From JACVRN01 sp036389255 (GTDB lineage: Bacteria > Acidobacteriota > Blastocatellia > Pyrinomonadales > Pyrinomonadaceae), in contig DASVQI010000004.1 in assembly GCA_036389255.1 (NCBI GenBank), forward strand, positions 66,159 to 130,158: a DNA stretch of 64,000 nt. The letters run 5' to 3'. The position numbers and the translations under genes are program-made. How positions within the stretch are numbered: position 1 is the stretch's first letter; each line of letters opens with the position of its first letter. The notes beneath the pieces were generated by a model that did not search any database, was not told the origin of the DNA, and was given only the letters and a program-made list of their open reading frames with translations. This document shows positions 43,685-53,288 of this stretch, one piece after another.

Positions 43685-46600
43685 ATGTTCAATGAAAAGG
43701 CTTTTATAGCGCAGGTAGAGGCCGCCGACACGAAAGAGCTGGCCGAGCTGCTGCGCCAGCCCACGCGCGATGAGGAAGAGGCTCTGAGGACTCATCTTGG
43801 GGCGGAGCGCTACCAGCGCATGCACAGCATGGCCTTGAGGCGAAACGTCTCCAGAAGCCTTGCTCACACTCGCGGCCAGTCGCCCGAGAGGGGAAACGTG
43901 GTAGTCATACACGGCATCATGGGCGGCGAGCTGACGGCCACAGACCGCAAGGGCTCAAGCGACCAAATCTGGGTCAAGGCTCTTAAGATTATGGCGGGCT
44001 GGCTGGGCCGGCTTCGATTGGGCGAAGACGGGCGCGCCGAGTACGACGAGCGCTACGACGTGCGAGCGAGCGGCATCATGAAGCGCTATTACGGCGAGCT
44101 GCTGCTTTCGCTCTCGGAGAACTGGCAGGTTCGCGCCTTCTGGTTCGACTGGCGGAAGGATTTGAGGCTTGCTGCCTCAGACCTCGAAGCGCAGATGGAC
44201 GGATGGTTCAGGGACGGAGAGCCCGTGCATCTTGTGGCCCATTCTATGGGCGGTCTGGTCGCGCGCACCTTTATCAAAAAGTATCCTGAGCGCTGGCGCT
44301 CCATGTGGGACGAGAAAGAGCAGGGCCGTCGCGGGGGCCGCCTCGTCATGCTGGGCACTCCCAACTACGGCTCCTTCGCCATCCCGCAGACCATCACGGG
44401 CATAGAGAGCATGGTCAGGAAGCTTGCGCTTCTGGACGTGCGTCACAACCGCTCTGAGCTTCTGGACATACTGAACTCATTCGTGGGCTCTTACCAGATG
44501 CTTCCCAGCCCGCTTGCCATGCCGGAGATGCAGCCGCTCTACAACGCCGGAACCTACACGGGCGCGAACGTCTCGCAGCGACACTTGGACGCGGCGCTCG
44601 CGCACCACCAGTACCTGAGCGACGTAGTAGACGAAGGACGCATGATATACGTGGCGGGCTACGGCCAGCCGACCTTCAGCAACATTCGGGACTTCAAGAA
44701 GATTGGCTCGATTGAATCTTACGACGTGACTCTGGACGGCGACGGTAGAGTGCCGCACGCGCTCGGGCTGCTGCGCCGCAACGGTCGGCAGGTTGGCCCC
44801 GTCTACTACATCAAAGAGGAGCATGGCAATCTCTCCTCCAACTCGAAAATACTGGATGCTTTGACAGAGCTGCTTGAGACGGGAGCGACCAGCAAGCTGG
44901 AGAGAGAGCTGCCCGCGAGGCGCGGCTCAGAGAAGCGCAGTCCCAAGAGCCTGCGCAAGGAGACTGAAGATAAAGCCAGAGAGGATGAGCGCCAGCTTGA
45001 AATCTCGCTCAGGCGAATGCGGGTCGGTCGTGCTTCGCTCGCTTCAAGAAGCGGCGGCGACACCAGATTCAACAGGGAGGACGCAGAAGGCGGCGAGACG
45101 TTGACGACTCGCTTGAGCCCTGAAGAGAGAAGGGTGGAAGAGACGCTGACGAGGGAATATCTCGGCGCGCGCGGCGAAGACCTGTTTACTGCGAAGACGC
45201 AGAACGGCCCAAAGTCGGCCGACGGCCTTTCGATAGAGAGCACGCGCATAGAGATAGGGCTGGTTCACGGCGGCATTGAGAGCATAGATTACGACAGCAT
45301 TCGCGCCGCCAACGGCTCTCCCATAGACGCCATAGCCGTGGGCCACTACATAGGCGTGCAGCCGCAGGCGGCGGAGCTTCAGCTCGACCACGCCATCAGC
45401 GCCGCGCTTCCGGGCAAAGTCTACGGCGGCGGCGAAATCGCCAAGCCCGACCTTATTCTGACGCAGTACACGGAGCGCGGCATCATTCACGGAAAGCTGG
45501 GACAGCCCTTCTTCATGCCTGACCCGCGCCAGAATTCCTACGGGCGAATCATTGCTATAGCGGGCATGGACGAGCCCGGCCGCTTCGGCGTGCCGGAGCT
45601 GACGGTGCTGGTGCGCGAGCTCTGCTGGTCGCTGGGCCGCATGGGCAAGCGGCATCTGGCCTCCGTTGTGATAGGCGCGGGCGTCGGCAACCTGACTCTG
45701 ACGGATTCAATCTCGGCTTGGATGAACGGCCTGCGTCGCGCCGTCACAGGCTCGCGCGACGACGACGAGAGACGACTGCGGCGCATCACGATTGTAGAGT
45801 TCGACCCGCGAAAGGTTCCGGCCATACAGGACGTGATACTGCGTGAGCAGGAGCGGCAGCTCAAGCACGGCCTTGAGATTCAATACGAGCCTTTGACAGG
45901 CGCGCAACTGGCTTCCATAGAGCGGGCCGCGTTTGCCATGGCTAAGCAGGAGCTTGAGAGAAAGCTCAGGAAGTGGCAGACGAAGGAGGACGAGCTTGAG
46001 AGCCAAGTGCCTTCGCGCATCACTCTGGGTCTGGACGTGACGCGCAAAGCCTATCGCTTCGGCGCTATCACTCAATCCGCTTCCGTGCCCGAGCGGGAGA
46101 TACGCATTGACCCGCAGGTCGTCATGCAGGCCAACGACGAATTGGCGGGCGAGCAGAATCCGGGCATGCAGCTTGAGCGAGGTCGCTTTCTGGAAGAGCT
46201 GCTGATGCCGGACGACCTTCGCCGCCAGCTCTACAACAACGCGCCCGTGGTCATGATGCTGGACTCTACGACCGCTCGCATACACTGGGAGATGGTGGCG
46301 CAGCCCGAATTGATTGCCGCTACGGGCGGCGTGGCGGTCGCGCACGAGGACAACGAGTTCAAGGCAGACCGCTTTCTGGGAACGAGCCGGGGCTTCACGC
46401 GACAGTTGCGCACCACTTTCGCGCCGCCGCCTGAGCCGCCGCCGCCGCCGCGCAGAGTCCTTCGCGTGCTTGTCGTAGCAGACCCGGCGGAGGACGCGCA
46501 TCTTCCCGGCGCGCAGGAAGAAGGCGAGGCGGTCGCTGACCTCTTCGAGAGCTACAACACAGTCTACAGTGACCGTGTGGAAGACACGCGCGTAGAGGTG

Positions 46601-47284
46601 GTGCGTCTCTTTGGCCCCGTCGAGGCCACGCGCACGAACGTCCTGCGCGAGTTGATGGTCAGGCAGTACGACGTGCTGCATTACGCCGGACACTGCGAGT
46701 ACAACACGAAAGACCCTTCAAGCTCAGGCTGGATTTTCAGCATGGAGAAGAAGGAGCGGCTCTCCGCCAACGAGCTGAATCGAATAGACCGCATACCGAA
46801 GTTCGTCTTCTCGAACGCCTGCGAGTCAGGCATCACGCCCGACCGCTCGCGCGAGCGCACGGCCGAGCTTGCCCCCAGCTTTGCCGAAGCCTTCTTCATG
46901 CGCGGCGTGGCCAACTTCGTCTGCACGGCATGGCCCGTGGACGATTTGGCCGCGCGCGTCTTTTCGCTGACGCTCTATGGCTGGCTGCTGGGGATAAAAG
47001 CGGGAGAGGACGGCAGCTATTCAAGGGGAGAGCCAAAGCCCATGCACTACGCCATGCGAGAGGCGCGCATACAGATAGCCAACATGGAGGAGGGCGTCGC
47101 AACTTGGGGCGCTTACCAGCACTACGGCAACCCTTACTTTCAGCTCTTCAACGCGCCGCAGGACAAGGCCGGTCATGAAGAAGCGAAGAAGAGTGCGCGA
47201 AAGAAGTCCGCGAAAAGCGCTAAGAAAGCCGGAAGCCGTCGAGCCGGTAAATCGCCAACCAAATCGAGCCGCAAACGAGGATAG
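43685..47284 (+). CDS. LCAT-like lipase / macro-like / CHAT protease fusion protein
   Basis: A 1199-residue cytoplasmic protein. Residues 70-395 form an alpha/beta-hydrolase like LCAT/PGAP1 lipases: oxyanion HGIMGG (76-81), nucleophile Ser187 (AHSMGG), acid in DGDGRVPHA (351-359) and His380 (EEHGNL). A charged linker (395-500) follows. Residues about 510-720 hold an alpha/beta domain with LASVVIGAGVGN that resembles macro or M17-N folds (tentative). The C-terminal CHAT domain (about 910-1165) has His1003 (HYAGHC) and Cys1046 (SNACESG), the caspase-like dyad. A Lys/Arg/Ser tail ends the protein. It is the first of four co-directional genes; probably an effector, either processed by or processing other proteins. 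Confidence 0.85.
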   Translation: MFNEKAFIAQVEAADTKELAELLRQPTRDEEEALRTHLGAERYQRMHSMALRRNVSRSLAHTRGQSPERGNVVVIHGIMGGELTATDRKGSSDQIWVKALKIMAGWLGRLRLGEDGRAEYDERYDVRASGIMKRYYGELLLSLSENWQVRAFWFDWRKDLRLAASDLEAQMDGWFRDGEPVHLVAHSMGGLVARTFIKKYPERWRSMWDEKEQGRRGGRLVMLGTPNYGSFAIPQTITGIESMVRKLALLDVRHNRSELLDILNSFVGSYQMLPSPLAMPEMQPLYNAGTYTGANVSQRHLDAALAHHQYLSDVVDEGRMIYVAGYGQPTFSNIRDFKKIGSIESYDVTLDGDGRVPHALGLLRRNGRQVGPVYYIKEEHGNLSSNSKILDALTELLETGATSKLERELPARRGSEKRSPKSLRKETEDKAREDERQLEISLRRMRVGRASLASRSGGDTRFNREDAEGGETLTTRLSPEERRVEETLTREYLGARGEDLFTAKTQNGPKSADGLSIESTRIEIGLVHGGIESIDYDSIRAANGSPIDAIAVGHYIGVQPQAAELQLDHAISAALPGKVYGGGEIAKPDLILTQYTERGIIHGKLGQPFFMPDPRQNSYGRIIAIAGMDEPGRFGVPELTVLVRELCWSLGRMGKRHLASVVIGAGVGNLTLTDSISAWMNGLRRAVTGSRDDDERRLRRITIVEFDPRKVPAIQDVILREQERQLKHGLEIQYEPLTGAQLASIERAAFAMAKQELERKLRKWQTKEDELESQVPSRITLGLDVTRKAYRFGAITQSASVPEREIRIDPQVVMQANDELAGEQNPGMQLERGRFLEELLMPDDLRRQLYNNAPVVMMLDSTTARIHWEMVAQPELIAATGGVAVAHEDNEFKADRFLGTSRGFTRQLRTTFAPPPEPPPPPRRVLRVLVVADPAEDAHLPGAQEEGEAVADLFESYNTVYSDRVEDTRVEVVRLFGPVEATRTNVLRELMVRQYDVLHYAGHCEYNTKDPSSSGWIFSMEKKERLSANELNRIDRIPKFVFSNACESGITPDRSRERTAELAPSFAEAFFMRGVANFVCTAWPVDDLAARVFSLTLYGWLLGIKAGEDGSYSRGEPKPMHYAMREARIQIANMEEGVATWGAYQHYGNPYFQLFNAPQDKAGHEEAKKSARKKSAKSAKKAGSRRAGKSPTKSSRKRG

Positions 47285-47290
47285 CCAGCT

Positions 47291-48241
47291 ATGCCGCCAC
47301 CTTATGGTGAAATCGCAGACCTTCTGAAGAATGGTGAAGTCGTGCCTTTTCTTGGCGCGGGCGTCAATTTCGGCGCCCGTCCCGCCCCGAATGCCACGTG
47401 GGATGCGAAGGAGTCTAATTTCCTGCCGAGCGGTGTGGAGCTTTCGCGCTTTCTTGCAGACATCAGCAACTTTCCGGCCGAGAACGAGGAGGAGATAACG
47501 GACTTGGCGAAAGTCTCGTCCTACTTCGTGGAGACGAGCGCGCGCCGTCGCCTGCGCGAGCGGCTGCACAATATCTTCGACCGGGACTTCGAGCCCGCCA
47601 GCATTCACAACTACTTGGCGGAGATTGGCCGCAGCGCGCCATTACTGATTGTCACTACTAACTACGACGACCTGACCGAGCAGGCATTCAATCGTCTGAA
47701 CCTCCCCTACGACTTAGTCATACACCCTACGGACAGAAAGGACGTGGAAGCTTCCGTGCTCTGGTGGAAGCACGGCGCGCAGGAGCCGGAAGCCGTGCCG
47801 CCCAACCAACTCTTCATAGACCTTAAAACGACGACCGTCATCTACAAGATGCACGGCACGGTGGATAGAGCCACGGCCAAGTGGGACTCCTACGTCATAA
47901 CGGAAGACGACTACATAGATTTTCTCTCGCGCATGACGGGCCAGACGGCAGTCCCTGCTCAGTTCATGCGCCACTTTCGCACGCGCCATTTTCTCTTCCT
48001 TGGCTACGGCCTGAGGGACTGGAACCTGCGCGTCGTCCTGAAGAACCTGCGGGCGGTACTGCCTACCGTGGATGAAGCAAGCCAGTCTGCGAATGATGAT
48101 ATGGAAGAAGAGTTGCGCTCGTGGGCCATACAGTTCAGGCCATCCGATCTTGAGACAGAGCTTTGGAACGCGCGAAAGGTGAAGATTTACGACGTGGACA
48201 TAAACGAGTTCGTGGAGAAGCTGCGCGCTCGCGGCGTCTGA
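47291..48241 (+). CDS. SIR2-family protein (SIR2_2 type, putative NADase)
   Basis: A 316-residue protein. The Rossmann NAD-binding motif is FLGAGVNFG (20-28). TTNYDDLTE (122-130) carries the Asn-Asp pair, KMHGTVD (186-192) the catalytic His188, and FLGYGLRDWN (236-245) closes the fold. This is the form found in antiphage systems (Thoeris ThsA, Avs, DSR), where it hydrolyses NAD+ to stop infected cells, rather than in housekeeping deacetylases; the zinc-binding cysteines of deacetylases are absent. It starts 6 bp after the lipase-CHAT gene, with GAGGA over that gene's end, so the two are tightly coupled. Confidence 0.85.
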   Translation: MPPPYGEIADLLKNGEVVPFLGAGVNFGARPAPNATWDAKESNFLPSGVELSRFLADISNFPAENEEEITDLAKVSSYFVETSARRRLRERLHNIFDRDFEPASIHNYLAEIGRSAPLLIVTTNYDDLTEQAFNRLNLPYDLVIHPTDRKDVEASVLWWKHGAQEPEAVPPNQLFIDLKTTTVIYKMHGTVDRATAKWDSYVITEDDYIDFLSRMTGQTAVPAQFMRHFRTRHFLFLGYGLRDWNLRVVLKNLRAVLPTVDEASQSANDDMEEELRSWAIQFRPSDLETELWNARKVKIYDVDINEFVEKLRARGV

Positions 48242-48332
48242 CCTGAGCGCTTCCTGTCCTGCGGCCGCAGCAGCCGGGAAAGCTTTCGCGCCGTGACTCT
48301 ATGAGCCCACCCTGTAGAAGGAGACACGATTC

Positions 48333-49646
48333 ATGAGCATTTCCAAATACTTAAACCTGCGCCAGATGCGTGCACCCATCGTCGTGTACTTCGAGCATCT
48401 GACCAGCGAGTACAGCACCGTCAAGGCGCAGGTCGGGGACGCGGAAGACCTGACCACCTTAGACCATCTCAAAGACAGGATGGAAAAGGACGAGCTGTCG
48501 TGGAACGACCTTTATACCTTCGAGCTGATTCTGGCCAAGTATCGTCCACGCGAACAACTGCGAAGTAAAGTGATTCAACTGCGCAACGATTACAGGAGCG
48601 TGGCGGGCCAGCAGGAGTACGACGAATACATAGCCTCCAAGCCGCAGAACCTGCTGGAGCCTCCAGACCCCAAGAACCCGCCCGACGCCAGCGAGGAAGA
48701 ACTGTCGCTCCTGCTGCGCGAAGACATAAAGGACTTGCTGAGCCGCCTCTTCCTGCTATACGAAATCCTGCCTGTACGGGAGGCGGAGCTGAAGAGGTTG
48801 ACGTGGCGGGCCGCAAAGATATGCCTGATTGCGATGGGAGTGCTCTTTATCTTCGTGATCGTGATGTTCTGGCTCGACTCCAGTCATGACACGAAGGAGA
48901 TAATTCCCTCGCTGGCGATTTTCGTAGTGGTAATCGCAGGAGCTATGGGCGGCTTCGTCAGCGCCCTCCAGCGTATACAGAGGCAGCCTAGCGGGGGCGA
49001 CTCTTTTTACAATCTGGCGCAACTGTACTACGCCTCTTACTCTGTCTTCATAGCGCCGATACCGGGCGCCATCTTTGCGATACTCCTTTACCTGATGTTT
49101 GCGGCACGCGTCTTACAGGGCAGCTTCTTCCCGGAGATCTATACTCCGCCCGCAGGCCATAATAATGGGACCGAGAAAAAGCAGACAAACAATCGCAGGG
49201 GCAACAGCGTCAATAACGCCAACAATACCAATGTCTCACCCGCCTCGAATACAGCGCCTCCGGCAACCACGGCTAACCCCAACAACGCGACTCCTAATGC
49301 ATCGCCACCGAGCACAGCCCCTGATGCTGGAGCGAACGCCAACGCCAAACAAGCTCAAGAGGGCTCTGCGGGAAATACGAAGGAGAATATGGGGACGGGC
49401 TCTGCGGATGAGTCCATGGATAAGTCTTCTGCGGAGCCGACTCCGACGCCCACCCCGCCATCTGAGACCCCGCCTGCTTACAGCATTGGGATAAGGGCTT
49501 TTCTGGCGGAGTCAGGGCCTGCCGAGGGCAAGGATTACGCCTTGCTCATGCTCTGGTGTTTCATAGCCGGCTTTGCCGAGCGCTTTGTACCGGACGCCCT
49601 TGATAGACTGGTTTCTCAAAAGGGTGCGTCAGGCAACAAAGCATGA
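48333..49646 (+). CDS. Four-TM membrane protein with Asn/Ala/Pro-rich linker
   Basis: A 437-residue protein. A helical cytoplasmic-type N terminus (1-155) is followed by TM segments at about 161-181, 190-212 and 236-258. A low-complexity linker of about 120 residues (275-385; rich in Asn, Thr, Ala, Pro, with TPTPTPP) leads to a final hydrophobic stretch (406-424; LLMLWCFIAGFAERFV). I do not recognise the family. AAGGAGA sits 8 bp before the ATG. Its place between SIR2 and STAND genes suggests a membrane anchor or pore subunit of the same system. Confidence 0.7.
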   Translation: MSISKYLNLRQMRAPIVVYFEHLTSEYSTVKAQVGDAEDLTTLDHLKDRMEKDELSWNDLYTFELILAKYRPREQLRSKVIQLRNDYRSVAGQQEYDEYIASKPQNLLEPPDPKNPPDASEEELSLLLREDIKDLLSRLFLLYEILPVREAELKRLTWRAAKICLIAMGVLFIFVIVMFWLDSSHDTKEIIPSLAIFVVVIAGAMGGFVSALQRIQRQPSGGDSFYNLAQLYYASYSVFIAPIPGAIFAILLYLMFAARVLQGSFFPEIYTPPAGHNNGTEKKQTNNRRGNSVNNANNTNVSPASNTAPPATTANPNNATPNASPPSTAPDAGANANAKQAQEGSAGNTKENMGTGSADESMDKSSAEPTPTPTPPSETPPAYSIGIRAFLAESGPAEGKDYALLMLWCFIAGFAERFVPDALDRLVSQKGASGNKA

Positions 49647-49695
49647 TGCGGAATGAGAGGACGTAGAAGGTTAAGGAGCGTTTCCGCTTTTGATT

Positions 49696-52311
49696 ATGTC
49701 TAACGGCTTGCCAGAGGATTTCTGTCCCTACAAGGGGCTGCAACCATACACGGAGGCAGACCGCGCCTTCTTCTTCGGGCGCGAGCGCGATGCCGAGATA
49801 ATAGCGTCCAATCTCTACGCATCGCCCCTGACCGTGCTTTATGGAGAGAGCGGCGTGGGCAAAAGCTCGGTGCTGTTGGCGGGCGTGGTGCCGCTTCTTC
49901 GCCAGACGCCGAACGTCGCGGTAGTCGTCTTTCGCCAGTGGCAGGACGCGCACTTCGCCCGTATGCTCAGGACGGAAATCCTCAAGGCCGTCAGAGAGGC
50001 TGCGGGTAAAGAGGCGGACGTGGATTCCGCTCTGCCTCTGGATGAGTTCCTCATAGCCTGCAACCGCATTCTTCGTGGCCCAATCTTTTTCCTCTTCGAC
50101 CAGTTCGAAGAGTTCTTTCTGTATCACGCTCCGTCCGGGGGAGCGGATGGCTTCGACGCGGAGTGGGCGCGCTCGGTCAATCGTCAGGAGGTTGACGCAA
50201 ACTTTCTAATCTCACTCAGAGAGGACAGCCTCAGCCGCCTCGACCGCTTTCGCGGCCGCATGCCGCAGCTCATGGGCAACATGCTCAGGCTGAAACATCT
50301 GGACGAAGCGGCGGGGCGCACCGCCATTCGCAAGCCTTTAGAGAAATATAACGAGCTGGCCGGGGGCGCGCAGCCGCCCGTGGAGATAGAAGACGCGCTG
50401 GTGCAAACGCTGCTCAGCGAGATACAGGCCGGGCGCGTCACGCTCGGAGCCGCAGGCGGTCAGGCGAATACGCAAGGCAGAGCCGAAAAAGGAGCGGAGC
50501 GCATAGAGACGCCTTTCCTGCAAATGGTCTTGACGCGCCTCTGGTACGAAGAGAGGAATGAGGACTCTCGCGTCATGAGACTGGAGACGCTCAACCGGCT
50601 CGGCGGCGCAGAGCGAATCATACGCACACATCTGGACAAGGTGATGGAGAAGCTCTCGGATTCAGAGAGGGACGTCGCCGCGCAGCTCTTTCGCTTTCTG
50701 GTCACACCCTCCGGCAGCAAGATAGCGCACACCACGAACGACCTTATCTCTTACGCAGAGATGCCGCCTGAAAGTGTCGAGCCGGTGCTGAAGCTGCTCA
50801 GCTCGCCGGACGTTCGCATACTGCGTCCGATAGCTGCACCGCCGGGGCAGGCGGACGGCGTGCGTTACGAGATTTTTCACGACGTGCTGGCCCAAGCCGT
50901 GCTTGACTGGCGCACGCGCTACAATCAGGAGCAGAGAAGGCGCGCAGCAGAAAGAGAGCTTGCGGAGGAGCGGCAACGCTCGGAAGCCAAGCTAAGGGAG
51001 GCGCAAGCCCGCGCTCGCCGCCTGCGCTGGGGAGCCACGGGCTTAACCGTCATACTGCTTATCACGGCCCTGCTCTTAGCCATGGTGCTGCGGCAGCGAG
51101 GCGCGATTTTACAGGCGCAGGTTGACAGCCATTCGCGCGAGCTTGCCGCCTACAGCAAGGACAACTCCGACTACGACCCTGACTTGAGCCTGCTGCTGGC
51201 TATAGAGTCGGCGCGCATCAGCATGACTACGGAAGCCGTCGCCGCGCTCAAGAGGTCGCTCGTCGCGCAGCAAACCAGATTCGTGCTGCGCGGGCACGAG
51301 GCGGGCGTGCGTGCCGCGGCCTTCAGCCCCGACGGTAAATTCGTAGCGACCTCTAGCTGGGATAAGACCGCGCGTGTGTGGGAAGCCGCGACCGGTAAGA
51401 ATGTGTCAGTCCTCTCCGGTCACGAAGGGCCTGTCCCCTACGTCGCGTTCAGCCGCGACGGACAATTCTTAGTCACTTCCGGCAGAGACGGGAAAGCGCT
51501 CATCTGGGCCGACTGGCAGACGAGCGCGCCGCGCGTAGCGGTCACACTATCGGAGAGCGCAGGGTTATGGAGCGCCGCTTTCAGCCCGGACGGTCGTTAC
51601 ATAGTCACGGCTGGCGATAAAATCCTACACCTATGGGAGTTGAAGCCCGACGGCGGAGCCCCAAAGATGCGACGCGAGTTTCCCATAGAATGGGATGTTT
51701 TCAACGCCGTCTTCAGCGAGGATGGCAGAGTCATAGCTGCGAGCGGGCAGAAGGGCGCGTTAGCCTTGCGATGGGAAGCCAGTAATCCGTATACCCTTGA
51801 GCTGTCGCCAAAAAACTCCGCCTACAGGGTGGCCTTCAGCCACGATGGAAAGTACCTGAGCGCGCGTTGTGACGACAGCGTTGTCTGCATCTGGGAATGG
51901 AATAACGACAAGACCGTGGATGAGCCCATAAAGTTGTCAAAGTCAATGCTGGGGATTCGCGGCGCGGCCTTCAGCCCGGACGACCGGCTGGTGGCCACGG
52001 GGCAGGAGGACGGGACGATTCTACTTTGGAACTGGCGCGCGCCCGAGCCGGAAGTGCGCGCGAAACCGCACCTCTTGCTGGGCCACGTCGGAGAAAATTC
52101 CATGATTTACTCGCTGGCCTTCAGCCCGGACGGCCAGTCCTTTGTCTCTGCCAGCGAAGACAAGACGGCGCGCATCTGGAGCCTGCGCGCGCTTGAGCCG
52201 GAGGTGTTGGACAAGTTACCGCAGGATGAATTGCTGCGCTTTGCCGAGAGCCGCGTGGTTCGCCCCTTCACACAGCAGGAGCGCGAAAGATACCTGCACG
52301 ATACGCATTGA
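49696..52311 (+). CDS. STAND NTPase with TM segment and seven WD40 repeats
   Basis: About 871 residues. It starts with the usual nSTAND1 entry CPYKGLQPYTEADRAFFFGR, then Walker A GESGVGKSS (50-58) and Walker B FFLFDQFEEFF. A winged-helix-like region follows, then a charged helix (920-1000 nt from the end of the NTPase), a single TM helix at about 447-469 (LTVILLITALLLAMVL), and seven WD40 repeats to the C terminus (FSPDGKFVATSSWDKTARVWE type). STAND proteins are NTP-driven switches that oligomerise after ligand binding; WD40 is the likely sensor. It is the last gene of the cluster. TTG 49690 is an alternative start. Confidence 0.88.
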   Translation: MSNGLPEDFCPYKGLQPYTEADRAFFFGRERDAEIIASNLYASPLTVLYGESGVGKSSVLLAGVVPLLRQTPNVAVVVFRQWQDAHFARMLRTEILKAVREAAGKEADVDSALPLDEFLIACNRILRGPIFFLFDQFEEFFLYHAPSGGADGFDAEWARSVNRQEVDANFLISLREDSLSRLDRFRGRMPQLMGNMLRLKHLDEAAGRTAIRKPLEKYNELAGGAQPPVEIEDALVQTLLSEIQAGRVTLGAAGGQANTQGRAEKGAERIETPFLQMVLTRLWYEERNEDSRVMRLETLNRLGGAERIIRTHLDKVMEKLSDSERDVAAQLFRFLVTPSGSKIAHTTNDLISYAEMPPESVEPVLKLLSSPDVRILRPIAAPPGQADGVRYEIFHDVLAQAVLDWRTRYNQEQRRRAAERELAEERQRSEAKLREAQARARRLRWGATGLTVILLITALLLAMVLRQRGAILQAQVDSHSRELAAYSKDNSDYDPDLSLLLAIESARISMTTEAVAALKRSLVAQQTRFVLRGHEAGVRAAAFSPDGKFVATSSWDKTARVWEAATGKNVSVLSGHEGPVPYVAFSRDGQFLVTSGRDGKALIWADWQTSAPRVAVTLSESAGLWSAAFSPDGRYIVTAGDKILHLWELKPDGGAPKMRREFPIEWDVFNAVFSEDGRVIAASGQKGALALRWEASNPYTLELSPKNSAYRVAFSHDGKYLSARCDDSVVCIWEWNNDKTVDEPIKLSKSMLGIRGAAFSPDDRLVATGQEDGTILLWNWRAPEPEVRAKPHLLLGHVGENSMIYSLAFSPDGQSFVSASEDKTARIWSLRALEPEVLDKLPQDELLRFAESRVVRPFTQQERERYLHDTH

Positions 52312-52322
52312 CTACAGCAAGA

Positions 52323-52375
52323 CGGAGGTAAAGAGATTGATTCACCGGTTCATTGAGTCAATCTCTTTACCTCCG
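52323..52375. repeat. Palindromic dispersed repeat, copy 2; likely terminator of the CHAT/STAND operon
   Basis: A perfect 18-bp stem (52323-52340 and 52358-52375) around a 17-nt loop that contains part of the repeat core TTGATTCACCGGTTCATTGA (52337-52356). It lies 11 bp after the STAND gene. Confidence 0.8.
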
Positions 52376-52448
52376 CCTTGCCTCTTGCTGTTCTCGTGCG
52401 GGCGCGTGTACTATCGCAGGCCGTAGTCGGCTGTCCGGCCCTCTTGTC

Positions 52449-53237
52449 ATGAACATTCATCCAACAGCCCTAATCAGCAGACATTCAAAGATAGCAGATG
52501 ATGTTCGCATAGGCCCGTATGTTATCGTCGAAGATGACGTGACGATTGGCGCGGGCTGCGAGATAGGTTCACACGCGGTCATCAAGAGCCACACCATGCT
52601 CGGGAGCGGCAACCGCATCAGCGAGCATGCCGTTCTGGGCGGCTTGCCGCAGGACGTAAAGTTCAGGGGCGAGACAACCCGCCTCGTTATCGGTGACGAC
52701 AATTTGATACGCGAGTTCGTGACCATACACCGCGCGGCCGGTGAAGGCGAAGCGACCCTCGTCGGCTCTCGAAACTTCCTGATGATAGGCGTTCACATCG
52801 CGCATAATTGTGTGATAGGCGATGATAACATCTTCGCCAACGGCGCTGCTCTGGCGGGCCACATCACGGTCGAAGACCACGTCTTTCTCTCGAACAACGC
52901 GGGCGCGCATCAATTCATACGCATGGGCCGCTATGCCATGGTCGGAGGCAAATCGAAAATAGTGCAGGACGTGCTGCCGTTCTTTACCACGGACGGGAAC
53001 CCTGCGCGCGTGCGCGGCCTCAACAGCGTGGGGCTTCGCCGCGCAGGCTTTTCAACCGAAGCCCGCCGCGCTCTCAAAGAGGCGTATCAGCTTCTCTTTC
53101 GTCGCGGCCTGCCTCTACAGGAAGCGCTTCTGGAGATGGAGAGCAAGGGCGAAGAGCACGTACAGCATCTGGTCAACTTCATACGCGGCTCACAGCGCGG
53201 CTTTACGCGAGAAAGCAGGAGAGGGAACCGGGAATAG
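52449..53237 (+). CDS. lpxA: UDP-N-acetylglucosamine O-acyltransferase (LpxA)
   Basis: A 262-residue enzyme for the first step of lipid A synthesis: transfer of a 3-hydroxyacyl chain from ACP to UDP-GlcNAc. The left-handed beta-helix hexapeptide repeats are plain (IHPTALISRHSKIADDVRIG; VTIGAGCEIG). LMIGVHIAHNC carries the catalytic base His119, and FFTTDGNPARVRGLN is the typical C-terminal turn. I start at ATG 52449, where homologous sequence begins; the longer frame from 52353 includes the repeat. lpxD follows. Confidence 0.95.
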   Translation: MNIHPTALISRHSKIADDVRIGPYVIVEDDVTIGAGCEIGSHAVIKSHTMLGSGNRISEHAVLGGLPQDVKFRGETTRLVIGDDNLIREFVTIHRAAGEGEATLVGSRNFLMIGVHIAHNCVIGDDNIFANGAALAGHITVEDHVFLSNNAGAHQFIRMGRYAMVGGKSKIVQDVLPFFTTDGNPARVRGLNSVGLRRAGFSTEARRALKEAYQLLFRRGLPLQEALLEMESKGEEHVQHLVNFIRGSQRGFTRESRRGNRE

Positions 53238-53242
53238 TAAAG

Positions 53243-53263
53243 AAAGAGAGCCGGGCTCTCTTT
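53243..53263 (+). terminator. Short hairpin between lpxA and lpxD
   Basis: AAAGAGAG/CTCTCTTT around CCGGG, followed by TTTTCC. It looks like an intrinsic terminator inside the pair, so lpxD may have its own promoter or receive read-through only. Confidence 0.5.
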
Positions 53264-53288
53264 TCCTGTCCCTTAACTTATTTATTCT

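Noticed and set aside
45707..46693. A 328-codon minus-strand frame inside the lipase-CHAT gene
   Set aside because: Overlaps an intact multidomain gene, has no family resemblance and no ribosome-binding site.
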